Source of the DNA: Anarhynchus alexandrinus
Taxonomy: Eukaryota; Chordata; Aves; Charadriiformes; Charadriidae
Direction: 5' to 3'
Length of the DNA stretch: 64,000 nucleotides
Assembly (NCBI GenBank): GCA_008711295.1
Contig: VUYV01000075.1
Coordinates: forward strand, 434,001-498,000
Shown here: one piece after another, positions 51,006 to 61,653 of the stretch
Position numbering within the stretch: the first letter of the stretch is position 1
Layout of the letters: each line of letters begins with the position of its first letter
The notes under the pieces: generated by a model
What the model was told of the DNA's origin: nothing
The model's input: the letters and a program-made list of their open reading frames with translations, nothing else
Database searches by the model: none
Position numbers and translations under genes: made by a program

Positions 51006-51295
51006 GGCCAAATTTGGCGCGAATCTGCGTGCGTCCAGCTTTGCTCGAAACCCAGGGGCAGATCTAGACGCACATCGCCGGCAGGGTTTGGCCCACTGCT
51101 TTTAATTCAAGGGCCCTTGGTGGTAGGATGGGAACGTACCCCCAGCGTCCCACAGACTTGCACATCCGACACCGCGCCCCGGGGCTCCGCGGGGCTGGGA
51201 CTGCCCTCTGGCCACCTGCGCCCCGCGTCTGCGGCGAGCGGCTGGGCAGCGTGGAGCCACACCGCCGCCGCTGCGAGAACCGGTTCGGTGCGGTA
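51006..51295. promoter_or_regulatory. CpG island, candidate promoter
   Basis: A hand count gives about 29 CpGs in 290 bases, with strong GC content and clusters such as gcggcgagcg and accgccgccgctgcgag. A plus-strand open frame (51128-51745) starts within it, and antisense frames overlap it. No frame encodes a recognisable domain, so the frames are attributed to stop-poor GC-rich sequence. This may be the start of an unannotated noncoding or coding transcript. Direction cannot be decided. Confidence 0.5.
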
Positions 51296-51770
51296 AAATC
51301 AGAAGCAAGCAAACTTGCAGGAAATGGTGGTGTTCCTGAAAACCCTCCCAGTTCCAGGGGACCCTTCCCTCTGCTGTTTTCCTGCCCTCCTCTAGTTGCT
51401 TTGTGTAAACATTTGCTCACACACATTTTTGTCAGCACAATAGCCTTTCTTACTGCGAACTTCCGCGTCAGCAGCCAAGACAAAGGCATCTGCAAGCAAA
51501 CTGAAATATTCATTGTTGTCTTTTGCTTGGCTGAGTGTTCGCCTTCCAACATTTGTCTTTGTGACACTCTGGGACTCCCCAGAGCTGTGGGATGTCCTTC
51601 TGCAGCCCGCCCCGGGCTGGGCGATGCCCACCAGAGGGACCTCCTTCCCAGCCACTTGGCCGCCGCCTTGGCAGCAAACCCCCAAGCTGCCCCATATTCG
51701 GGGTTCCCGCCGAGTCCCCTGGCAAGCCCGCGCTCATGGCTTTAGGCTGGTCACTGCGGCTGGCAGCTGC
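51296..51770. other. GC-rich downstream shoulder with further CpGs
   Basis: CpG density falls and rises again at 51600-51740 (ccgccccgggctgggcgatg, cgccgccttgg). It may be a continuation of the island. No gene is recognised. Confidence 0.35.
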
Positions 51771-52579
51771 GTCCTGACTCCCTTCACCCACCACAGCCAG
51801 ACCACCTGAGAGTCTGGCAAGTGGGACCCCAGGAAAGGGTTGGCCACCAGTCTGCATGGGATGGCCAGGGACTGGGTGCACACCAGATCCCAGCAGAGGG
51901 GTTCTCCTGAGCTCCACCACTGCCAGACAGTGTTACATCCCGGCAGGGATGGCTGAGGATGGAGGCACACTGGGTCCCCACAAGCCCTGTGGCTCTCTGA
52001 GGTCTGGACCCTCATGTCCTCCTCCTCCCTGTCCTCATATCCTTATTTATGGGGTTAGGGATTTGGTTATGGAGGTCACTTTATCTGGAGCCTCCAGTAT
52101 TTATGGTCTCTGGCTAAATAGCCAGCAAATTTGGGACCTGTCTGAACACGCGTGTCAACTCTACGAGGGACTCGGTACCCAGGGTGCTGCCGGGCTATTT
52201 CCCTTTCACTCCAAATCCACTTGCTGTGAAGGGCCCCCGTCCCGTCTTAATTGTTCATTTCATCCTTCTCATCCCCAGGTGGGGCTCCTCATTCACTCAT
52301 TGAAGATTTTATGAGCTATTAATTATACATTGATTCCGTTAAGCTCGTGATCCCTGTCGCATTATCAGCTTTCTAGGGAGACTGCACATGACACGCTCTG
52401 AAGGCAGATGACAGGCTGGGTGAGAAGCGGTGGAGGTGTAGCTCTGCGAGAGTTGCCTCCACACCTTTGCAACGCCCAGCTCCCTCCCCAAATCCTTGGG
52501 ACCCTCTTCCAGCCCTCCAGCCGCTCACCCAGAACCAGGCCCACATGACTGGCGCGTCCACGTCTCACAAATAATCACA
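51771..52579. other. Unique noncoding sequence
   Basis: GC content is intermediate and CpGs are sparse. Open frames occur on both strands with no domain. Confidence 0.4.
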
Positions 52580-53340
52580 TGTATTCAAACTGGGAGCAAT
52601 CTAAGCGAGCAGTTTGCAGTTTTTGGCTGAATATCCTTCATTATTCGAAAAAACATGCAAGAAGGAATATATTCAGAGAAGACAAGATTGCTCATAAACA
52701 AGTCACAAGCAGAGAAAAAATCTGTATTTGTCAGATAATTTATCCTCAATGAATAATTCAACCAAGTCTAATAATAATTATTTATTATTTATAATATACA
52801 CACTGACATAGGTGTACACGGTGCTTCAATAAAAGTAATTAAAATAATTTTGCATGAACTTATTGGATTAATGGGATAAGCACAAAATGTACTTTTTCTG
52901 CTCAGTGTGTTACAGAAATGATATTTGCAACACATAATGGGCTAAGAAGGGTTTATCCAAAATTTTAGGCCGGTTCTCTATGGCTCTCGGTGGTCTAATA
53001 CAGCTTTAAATAATTTTTAAAAATGCATCCCTTGACACATCTTAGATATCAATTCTGATATTTGTCTCCTTTAAGTGAGTTCAGACAGAATCATTTAAAG
53101 TGATAGTCCGTCTTTCTGTAGGTTACATATTTTAATCACAATGATAAACACATATATTAGACCTGATTTTACAAATTCTTCATGCAAGATCCAGTAGTCA
53201 TTTTGCTTAAAACAGAGAACAAATAATATGGTTTCAAAATGGAGGCTTAATAGGAAGTGAAATATGAAGATTTTGATTTAGAATATCAAATCTAAAAAAG
53301 AAACTTGGAACTTCCACTGCACCGTTGTTTAAAAATGATG
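52580..53340. promoter_or_regulatory. AT-rich, TAAT-rich block; possible enhancer or conserved element
   Basis: After the CpG-rich DNA the composition switches sharply to AT-rich, with many TAAT/ATTA cores (for example ctaataataattatttatt near 52770 and aaagtaattaaaataatt near 52834). CpGs and repeats are few. Dense homeodomain-type cores next to CpG islands are common at vertebrate developmental loci. AT-rich chance composition is the alternative. Confidence 0.25.
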
Positions 53341-53994
53341 CAAAGAATGACCAGAACGAGGTTTACGCCAATCTATAATCAAGTGATTTGTACTGCTTCA
53401 TGAAAAAACACTTGGATTTTTTTCTCCCTGAAAGAGTCTGACTATTATGCAGGATTTTGCAGGGAAGCAAAATGAGATGTGAACCGACAAGGTCCTCGGA
53501 ATTCGCTTCCACGGCGTAGCCCAAGCCATGCTCTGAGAGATGCTCTGGATATTTCAGAGAAAGCACGCCTATTATCTCTGTTCAGGGCTCAGTGCGTTTC
53601 ACCTAAAAATGTGCTGGCAATATGCTGTCAAGCAGATCAGTTGCATATTGTTTCTCCTGTTTCGCCAAGCGTTTGCACGGTCCCAGAATTTCCAAAGTAA
53701 GAATAGTTCTCGTAAAAAGCACGGTTTATTTGTAAGTACGGGACTCCGCGTAACGACCTCTGCAAAACGTCCGCTCCCCAGCAATATGCTTAGCAGGAGG
53801 AGTCCCAGCTCAGCCTCTCGCTCCGCGGAGCTCCGAAGCTTGTGCTCGCTTTCAGAATGAAAACAGGCACATTGAAGTCGGTGAGATAACTCATGTGCTA
53901 AACATTTAATGCATGCTTACATACTGTAGTGAATCAGCCTTGGCAATAAAATATGCCCACAGCAACTGTTAAAGAATTCCTTATCCAAACTTCC
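53341..53994. other. Unique sequence with moderate CpG content
   Basis: CpGs cluster at 53480-53520 and 53735-53850 (gactccgcgtaacgacctct, ctccgcggagctccgaag). No gene is recognised. The plus-strand frame at 53540-53860 has no domain. Confidence 0.35.
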
Positions 53995-54017
53995 AAAAAA
54001 AAAAATTTTTTTTTTTT
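53995..54017. repeat. A11-T12 palindromic run
   Basis: Eleven A followed directly by twelve T make a perfect loopless self-complementary tract. Confidence 0.9.
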
Positions 54018-54229
54018 GATTGCATGATTGCACAGCGTTGGGGGTTTGTTGGTTTTTTTTTTAACTCCTTTAGTAAGAAATATTTACTTTTTATTTGGGA
54101 ATGCTCGTATTTTTTCAACTTGGCTTCAGCACTTTAAAAAAACGACAACAAACCCACAAATGTTTAGCTCTTATTAATTATGGGGAGGGAAAATTTAATT
54201 TCCTGACTGTGTTTCCCGTGTACACACGA
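54018..54229. other. AT-rich noncoding sequence
   Basis: T runs and AT-rich DNA. Nothing recognised. Confidence 0.4.
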
Positions 54230-54610
54230 GCCCCAGGAGTTTGTGGCGATGTCCGTAGCTGCTCGGAGGGAGCCGTTAGCTAAGCACGCAGCACCAGCGC
54301 AGATCCGCCGGCCCGGGGAGCTGAAAGAGCAGCATGAGAGGCTGGCTGAGGCAAAGCACCACAAGGCAGCTTTTATAGCTAAAAGTCTTCCAGGCACAAA
54401 GCGTGGGGATTTATTTAATAGGTTCTCGAGAAATTAGGATGGGATAAATTTCCAGGAATCACGGAGGCACCGGGCTGTGAAAGTTGGCGGTGACTGCGGG
54501 GAAGGGGTACCCTCCCGTCGGTGAAGACATCAGCCGTGTTTCAAAGGCCCCAGGTCCTCTGCTGAGCTTCTCAAGGCTTGCGAGAAACGTGGCGGCTGGG
54601 GTCTGCTGGG
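54230..54610. promoter_or_regulatory. Weak CpG-rich patch
   Basis: CpG density is above the window background, mostly at 54245-54320 (ctcggagggagccgttagct, gatccgccggcccggggag), with scattered CpGs to 54600. It is less dense than the islands at 327 and 51006. No exon is recognised. Confidence 0.35.
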
Positions 54611-55390
54611 AAGGGTGGGAGGTGACGACAGATTCAGCGCAAATTTTCTTCCTTCTTTTGTTATGAAGGCAATTGCAGTACTTTTCAAAGAGTGGACTTT
54701 AAGAGTAAAAAAAAAAAATTAAAAAATTAAAATAGTTGGTTACACATATTCATGTCTTATCTCTTTTTTCTTAGCGATGCGTAGCCTACAGAGCGAAGAT
54801 TGTTTCTGAAATTAGTGATTAACCTACATTTAACTTGCTCGTGTTCATGTTGCTTTTTGACAAACACTTACACTCAACTACATTAGAAAAGCTGCAACAC
54901 TGTCAACTAAAATGATTTTAAATCCAGCTGGTGGCACTGGTGCAAATCCCTCACGTAGGCATATGTAAACTGGTTTAAACCTGGCTTAAATGAGTTTACC
55001 TTGATTTGGTAATTTACCAGTTTCAGGTAAATCTATATAAATCCCAGTCGGAGGCCTTGTGCCCTTGGGCAGCTCTTCACCCACAGCGACTGGGACTTTC
55101 AGTCGTACTTTGGAAACTCCACAGATTCTCCAGGTGAAATCGCTCCCCTTTATATTCCCCCTCTTTGTTACTCACACGGTCCATGGTACCTGGCTTCCCA
55201 AGCAGGCAGAGTTTAAAACTATTGCTTGTCCCTACAATACCGATCCCCGATGAGAATTTTTAAACACTACATTAAAAAGTGTGTGTCAATCCATAAGCTC
55301 ATGAAGGTTTGCAAATTCTTACATTTGGTTTAAGAGAAAATTCAAGAGGGTTGGGCGTGTGACTTCAATCTGGCAAAGCCCCGATGCTGG
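54611..55390. other. AT-rich noncoding sequence
   Basis: An A-rich/TTAA low-complexity run lies at 54708-54732. A TATATAAAT motif lies near 55033, but no promoter can be argued. Nothing else is recognised. Confidence 0.4.
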
Positions 55391-55458
55391 AAGGATTAGG
55401 AAGGAGGAAAGGGAAGGGGAAGGGAAAAAGAGGAAGGGGAAAAGAGGAAGGGAGGGAC
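55391..55458. repeat. Homopurine low-complexity tract
   Basis: Almost pure G/A, with AAGGGG and GGAAGGG units. Confidence 0.85.
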
Positions 55459-57115
55459 GAAGGTCTATCTGCCTGTTACTGAAATACCAGGGAATTAAAG
55501 AACCTACCCCAGAGAATATCTGCAAAACTTATTGTTCTTTTATTGTTTGTTGGAAATGCCACTCAAAATGATGGTTACTTTTCTATTGGGAGGTCTTCTA
55601 AATTTGATCCATTTCTTGCATCACTGTATCTAACCTTTTTCACAGATTTTTGAAGTGCTTATTTCAGTTTGCAAAACATCATCTATCATGCTTCTTCACT
55701 TAAAAAGCTGTTCATATCGAGGAAATGAAAATTATCTCCATATTTTTACTGGAAATTGGCATATCACTGTCATGGGAATGGTATTCACACAAATTGTGTA
55801 TTGTCAGGTACAACTACAGCACAAGGGAAATTAATTGGCTCATTTAAAAGGAAAAAAACTCTTCGTCCACTGCAGAATCCCCATCATTCTAAGATCTGGG
55901 GGGAAATCTTTTAAAAAATATTCCAAGAAGTGGGAATATGTAAAGTTAAGAATATGCATATCTTATCCTGAAGAAAAATAAACTAGTCTACAGAAATGAA
56001 GCCACGGCTTGCTTCTGTTACAGTCTGAGCCTTCCATCGCTGCTAAAGTTAATGTAGACTAGAATGAGACAATGAATAAAAGTTAGCTTTTTTCTTTTTA
56101 AATTTTGGATCCATAACATTCTGCAGTCAAAATGCAGGTCCCCTTAGGACTCAGGCTAGTTTACAGTCTGTGGCTATGAAGATCCCTCAGAAATAACTTC
56201 CATGGTCCCCCAGCAGTAGGTATTCCAAGCTGGTGGTTTATTATGCTACTGATCCCACCAACTCATTCTTGCAATTTCCTGGCAAAATTGTCCCTCATCT
56301 GTGACTCGCACCACTCCACACCTGCAAGTGGGAATTTTATAGAGGAGCTTTCAGGCAAGTGGGTGAGGAAGAAAGTAGGAGCAAGATTGTAGGTGCCCTG
56401 TTCACCTTTTCTGAGCCACTGCATCTGCTTGTCCTCCACCTGCAGGCTTAGGAGGGACCACAGCTTGGCTGCTGATGGACACTCTGAGATCATTTGGAAG
56501 CTGACACTGACAATGTACTGTCTGCTCTCAGCAGCATTTGGTTTGGGTTCTGCTGGCACCCAGGAGCCCTCCAAGCCCACAGGGTACCATGAGTTTTGCA
56601 CATCTCCTTCTAAACTTGTCTGATCATCTTGCACCGCATATCGTCCTCCTCCAGAAAGCGTGGGCTTTCTGCTTCACATGTCCCATGTGGGGAGATGTCT
56701 TAACACAGGTGGAGGAATCTGGGATCCCTGACACTACACAGGAATATCCTAGCAAAAAATCAAAGGGCCAAAAAATCCTTGCATTTAAATTGATGCCAAC
56801 CTGGCCTAGAACAACTTGCTGTTTTCAGCCTCTGCACAGATGGAGGCACTAGGGATGATCTGGATGAACATGTATTTTCACAGCCACCAGCTGAACATGG
56901 CGAAAGAACCAAATCTGGTTGTGGGGGACAGGGAACCCCACGTGTATGGTGTGAGGGGGACACTAGGAATGACACCCCCATCTCCCCACTGTCTCCGTGG
57001 TTGTTGGGCCTTTGGAGACCTTCCAAAGTGGCTCCAGGGTTTTGGCAATGTGAAGGACAAAGTGAGGCTGGGCTTGGTCACGGCATGGAGGGAGAGAGGG
57101 GCAGGAACCCCCAGA
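55459..57115. other. Unique noncoding sequence
   Basis: AT-rich to 56100, GC-intermediate afterwards. Open frames at 56263-56634 (minus) and 56538-56852 (plus) have no domains. Confidence 0.4.
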
Positions 57116-57365
57116 AAAATCCCAGCGGTGGGGGGGGGAGGTTTCAGTGTTGTTGTTAGGTCTGCAGCAGCTGCGGGTGATGGGGAGAGCCTCCTCATGG
57201 GCGGCCACCCGATGCCTCGGCTGGGCGCCCCGCTGCAGCCACCTTGGGGACGGGTGGACACATGAGGGGAAGAGACACGAAAAACCACTGGTGGTACAAT
57301 GGGCTGAGCTTCGCACGCCCACGTAGCACGTCCTCCAGCGGGGCTGCAGCCGTCGGCAAGGATTT
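57116..57365. other. GC-rich stretch with CpGs and a G10 run
   Basis: A G-run is at about 57130-57139. About 17 CpGs lie between 57170 and 57357. Long open frames on both strands cross it without any domain. It may be a small CpG island. Confidence 0.35.
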
Positions 57366-57620
57366 ACACGAGCCAGTCTCAGGTTTGGCTTTTTTTTTCC
57401 CATGGAGTTGCTGAAGTCCCTTTGGAATATTAAAAGCCACATCATGGTGCTATACATATTAATGTGCGAGGATTTTTTTCTATTGTCTGTACCTTTCAGT
57501 CTAAGTCTGACTGACAGCCTTATCTATGATATCCAAGCCTTAGGATGGTCTGATTTTTAGATAGGCCACTCTTCTTCCTGTTCGACATCATCCTTCTTTT
57601 CTTTTCTTTTTTTTTTGCAG
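57366..57620. other. Noncoding sequence ending in strong acceptor-like tract
   Basis: A long T/C tract (57592-57616) ends in GCAG at 57617-57620, a good plus-strand 3' splice-site match. The downstream sequence has stops in all frames, so any exon would be noncoding or untranslated. Confidence 0.25.
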
Positions 57621-58476
57621 GACTTAATTTCCAGTTTTAGTGACTTTTATGTTGTATGGCATAGAGCTGACAAACTGTAGTTGTTGTCTTGCGTATTTAA
57701 TGTTTGTATTTCCGAGATGCAAAAGCCAGAATACATTCAATTGATGCAAAAGCCAGAAATGTTGTTATTTCAGATAGATTGATTTGTCACAATGGGAAAG
57801 ACATAAGGCTTTTAATTTGAGTTTTTAATATTGCTACCATTTTAACCTAAGGTCAACATGCTAGTTAACATTTTTTTTAGTAAAATATCATGCCACTGAA
57901 ATGTACAAAAAAAGGATTTTTTTTGTGTTTTCTGTTTGGTTTTATACTACTACACTGTGCAAATCTTTTTTGTTCCCCTACAGAAGGGCTATTGTTGGAG
58001 TAGTTTTATTATTTGATAGTCAAATCAAATAAATAAGACCAAAAACTGTATGTAAGAGAAAAAAAAAATCCTGACATTTTTTTTCTCTCCCCTAGTAGCC
58101 ACGTTTGTAGCCATATTTATTTTAAGTAGCCTTGGGCAAAAAGTTATGTGCCTCATTAATCTAAATCAACCTTGCAGGATTTTATGGCAACTGTTGTTGC
58201 TGTTGCCACATTATGTATGCTTTTTCCTTTTGTTCTTCAATATAGTGCTTATGAAGCTAAGGAACAATTGTCACTTCCTATTATGTGAACTAAATGTACA
58301 AGAATTGATGGGGCTTTCTACCTAATGTTGTTAGCCTGAACCTGGTTTGTTTATTTAATGAACAAAATGTCACAGTGTATCTGCATCCTCCTGACATCTG
58401 AAACAGTGGCAGCTGCTGGTGGCAGATTTCCTGAAACTGGGGTGCAGAATTAACCAATTCAATTTGCATGTTATCC
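57621..58476. other. AT-rich noncoding sequence, UTR-like texture
   Basis: T-rich, CpG-poor DNA with a 16-bp direct repeat (57716 and 57743). A second acceptor-like tract, ttttctctcccctag, ends at 58095. No polyadenylation site or exon could be fixed. Confidence 0.35.
57716..57758. repeat. 16-bp direct repeat, 27-bp offset
   Basis: gatgcaaaagccagaa occurs at 57716-57731 and at 57743-57758, with 11 unrelated bases between. Confidence 0.9.
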
Positions 58477-58503
58477 AAAAAAAAAGGGGGGGGGGGGGGG
58501 GGG
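58477..58503. repeat. A9-G18 homopolymer junction
   Basis: Nine A (58477-58485) followed by eighteen G (58486-58503). An octamer motif ATTTGCAT lies just upstream at 58462-58469. Confidence 0.95.
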
Positions 58504-59486
58504 AAGAGAAAAAGAGACAAGACTCCCTTTTGAAAACATTCTTTTAAAAAGCACGTATTTTGTGCACAGATGTCCTGAGTACTATTGTATTGTGGGGGGC
58601 GGGGAGGAGCCAGTCTAATCCTGACACATAACCTACTTCAGCGCGAGTAGATTTAGAGAAGTTCATTGAGATTCAGGGTTTAAATATGATGCCATTACCA
58701 GATAGATGCCGGGTTGGTAAATAAAAACTCTTAGCTACAGGAGCGTTTTAAAAACCGGGGTTCAGTCTTGCCTCCATCCTCTTACAACGGGTGCTGTTAA
58801 AGAGGAGATGCTGATTTTGCAGCCGTGTCACCTGGAGGAAAGATACATTCTATGCCTTCTGTAAGTTGGAATTTATAGACAAAAATGAACGGTGATAATG
58901 AACTCTTTTAGAAAGTGACAAAACCTGCAGGAATGACTGAAGACATTCACACTCCTCAATTGCTAATCCTAATAATAATTGCTAAATCACAGCGTTTTGG
59001 CATAAGCGCCCAGAAGCTACAGCCACCTTTTTTTAGCTTGGAATGGTTGGTGGCGAATAATGTTTACCGGGCACCGGAAGTTTTCAAATAAAGGTGAAAC
59101 CTCCTCGAGATTTGTCTCGTTCTAACTGCTCAGTGGGAAAGGCGATGCTGAGCCTCCGCAGGCTCCAATCAAAGGGAGAGCAAAGGCAACCGCTCAGGTT
59201 CCTTGTTTAGGGTGTTACGCGCGTCCCTGGTTGCGGCCAACGCTACCGCCGCGCTTCGTATGCAAAGAAAAGAAAACACAATCTTTGGGCATATTACATG
59301 ACAGTGCAGGGATCTGAACTGCTTGGTAAAAGGCCCAGTTATGAGTATGTCTGGCAATTAAAAATAATTGGGAAGCAGGTTTGCCACTAACTCTTCCAAG
59401 AATGCCAGTTATGATATAATGATGTTTCATTAGACATGCTGAAAGCTGTGAGCTCCGTATGGCAATGGCAATTAGGAAGGATCATA
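58504..59486. other. Unique noncoding sequence
   Basis: No gene is recognised. A few CpGs cluster near 59100-59255 (ggtgttacgcgcgtccctgg, caacgctaccgccgcgcttc). Confidence 0.4.
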
Positions 59487-59517
59487 AAGAAGAAAAAAAA
59501 AGAAGAAGAAGAAGAAA
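59487..59517. repeat. (AAG)n microsatellite
   Basis: Five or six AAG units after an A9 run. Confidence 0.85.
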
Positions 59518-59780
59518 CATTAAAAATATCCCAGCTAAGATTAGCATAGCATTTAATGGCCACTTCATTAGCTAATTGATTTCTTATTAGTTACAGGGAA
59601 AAGCCCAGTTAGGGGCTCTGCACAGCTAATTAACAGCATTTACACAATTAGTCAGTTGCTCATTTTGTAACCAAACATTCTTGGAATCAACTGTGGCTGT
59701 GATGCTCTGGGCCATTTGATTAATTTTATTTTATTTTTTGCTAATATTGGCTTAACCTTCAAATAAAAAATTCCCTCCCT
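59518..59780. promoter_or_regulatory. Candidate conserved enhancer, TAAT-rich
   Basis: About ten TAAT/ATTA cores lie in roughly 220 bases, including paired sites such as cattagctaattgat and cagctaattaacag, in repeat-free DNA with few CpGs. This arrangement is typical of homeodomain-bound developmental enhancers. No coding potential is seen. Confidence 0.35.
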
Positions 59781-60599
59781 AGGGCCCCACCATATTTAAT
59801 CACAGCATTATACAAACAGAAAAAGGCTACGTCACACAATCTTAGGACATGAATCGGTTCCTCTTTCTTTTATTTGCAAGTTGTTTTATTGGCCCCATGA
59901 AGTCAATAGCATTCAATAAGCAGAATCGTCTGTCTTCTCTCCTGACAGCTGAGTTTTTGCCCATCAAACATTATTATTATTTTGCAATTGGCAAATGGAA
60001 CAATGTAGGTTTGACCACAACATATTTTTTTGCTTATGTATTGGGAGAAGTATGCAGGAGGTCTGGCCGAGATATTTATTTCTAATGCAGTTGCTTCCTA
60101 CTGCAAAAGAAGTGTATTTAGTAGAAAACTGGCCGTTTAATAAAACGCATGTTTTCACATTAGTTTGTACCTCGAATTAAGGGTGAATGAGGAAAATTGC
60201 ATGATGCTATAAGGGTCAGAAAGGGACAGGCTGGATTGATGCGGCACTTTGTTAGCAACTCGGAGAAAACTGATGAGCAAGAACATAATAAATAACAATA
60301 ATAGCGTTTCATAAAACAAACAAAAAGAAACTTGTCTGTTCATTTTCTGTTTATGGCAGCACTTGGTAATCTCATAGCACCCAATTATTATTCTGGCGAA
60401 AACCATCGTCCCTTTTGGTCCCCAGACCCCCATGCACCAAGAAGAGCCAAACTCTGATCTCGCTGTAGGCGGTAATGATATCCCCCTGATACAGGGGCTC
60501 TCCTGCGAGACAGCAGCCTTTTAGCATTGATGCATATAGGCTGTTAGCACTGTAAGAAGATGTTGCATATGTGAGCAGAAGGTCAATGTTTTCACTTGC
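59781..60599. other. Unique noncoding sequence
   Basis: AT-rich and repeat-free. Short open frames on both strands (59849-60085 plus, 60155-60433 minus) have no domains. Confidence 0.4.
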
Positions 60600-60880
60600 C
60601 AGTTTTCATCGGCACACTGGGATTCTGTATGAAATTACCATACGCTAATTAAATAATACCACAACCTCATGATGATCGATCAGGTCAGAGATGATATCAA
60701 ATCATCAATATATTAATCATTATGCGTTGTTTTTCTTTCATTTCACTTCTATTTTTTTTTCTCTTTAATGTTTCTTCACAATAAGTGCAAAATGGGAAAT
60801 TATTTTCATTTACCATTACTGTATTAATTGCAGCTAATGGAAAAACACTCTCTCAGACACATAATAGCAATTATTCCACT
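60600..60880. promoter_or_regulatory. Candidate conserved enhancer with TGAT and TAAT clusters
   Basis: Contains a perfect palindrome, TGATCGATCA (60673-60682), embedded in repeated TGAT words (catgatgatcgatcaggtca, agatgatatcaaatcatc), with about a dozen TAAT/ATTA cores around it. TGAT words are the core of PBX/MEIS-type sites and TAAT of homeodomain sites, so TALE-homeodomain input is plausible. The assignment is from motifs alone. Confidence 0.35.
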
Positions 60881-61596
60881 TCTCCCTCCTTTTTTTTTTT
60901 TTTAATGACAATTTATTCTGTAAGTGTGTTTGCAAACAGTGAACTATAATGGATGGTCATTTCAGTGTTGTATTCTTTTTTATTGTTTACATAGATAATA
61001 TGTTTTCTTTCCTCCCACATTGTTTCTTGTTTTGTTGATAATGCACATCTTGCTTAGTTGCTTCAAAGGACTGAGAGCATCAAGAAAGGCTCCAAATTAC
61101 CTCATTTTAAAGTGGCATATTGGCAATTTGGGACTATTTTTTTTTTTTCTGCTGAGGAAATCTACCATATCTGGAAGCTCTTTCTAAACTCTGAGCAACA
61201 TGTACAACACTCACACTGAGTTTCTTTCTGCTCATATTAAATAGAGCAGAAAAAAACATGGATCTGTGAGGCTTTACCAGATTCCGGATTACTGAATCAG
61301 TGGAAGTGAGCACTTAAGTGTCTGTGGGGTTCTGGCATTAATCTCTACAGGGTCAGACGGTGCATCGAAAAGAGAGGAGGGACTAGGGACCAGTAGCCTT
61401 GGCTCCAACTCTTATTCGCCAGCTCCTGCTGGAGATGGGTTTCGACTGTGTTCGTTCAGTTCCTGCACAGTTTCCTTCTCCGGGTTACCTGGATGTACGT
61501 GTGTGTAGTAGCTACACATGTATTTCAGAGGATGACAAATGGTAGTCTGCGATTTCCACAGCTGACATCTATTTTTCTCTTGTTTTTCCTTTGCAG
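60881..61596. other. Unique noncoding sequence
   Basis: T-runs occur at about 60892-60903 and 61138-61148. No gene is recognised. Confidence 0.4.
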
Positions 61597-61653
61597 GCAT
61601 AAACGCTACCCACTTCGCTTCTCCTTTCCGCTTCACCCTATGGGCATTTCAAG
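61597..61653 (+). other. Candidate 57-nt exon bounded by consensus splice sites
   Basis: A textbook 3' splice site precedes it: a ctgac branch-like word at 61562-61566, a T/C-rich tract, then TTTGCAG ending at 61596. A usable donor, TCAAG|GTATCT, follows at 61654, with an alternative donor AAG|GTATAC at 61667. The exon is 57 bases, a multiple of three, and stays open in the frame reading HKRYPLRFSFPLHPMGIS, which I do not recognise. It could belong to a long noncoding RNA or be a chance match. Confidence 0.2.

Noticed and set aside
51128..51745. 205-codon plus-strand open frame beginning in a CpG island
   Set aside because: Arg/Pro/Gly-rich as expected from translated CpG-rich DNA. Antisense frames are equally long and no domain is seen.
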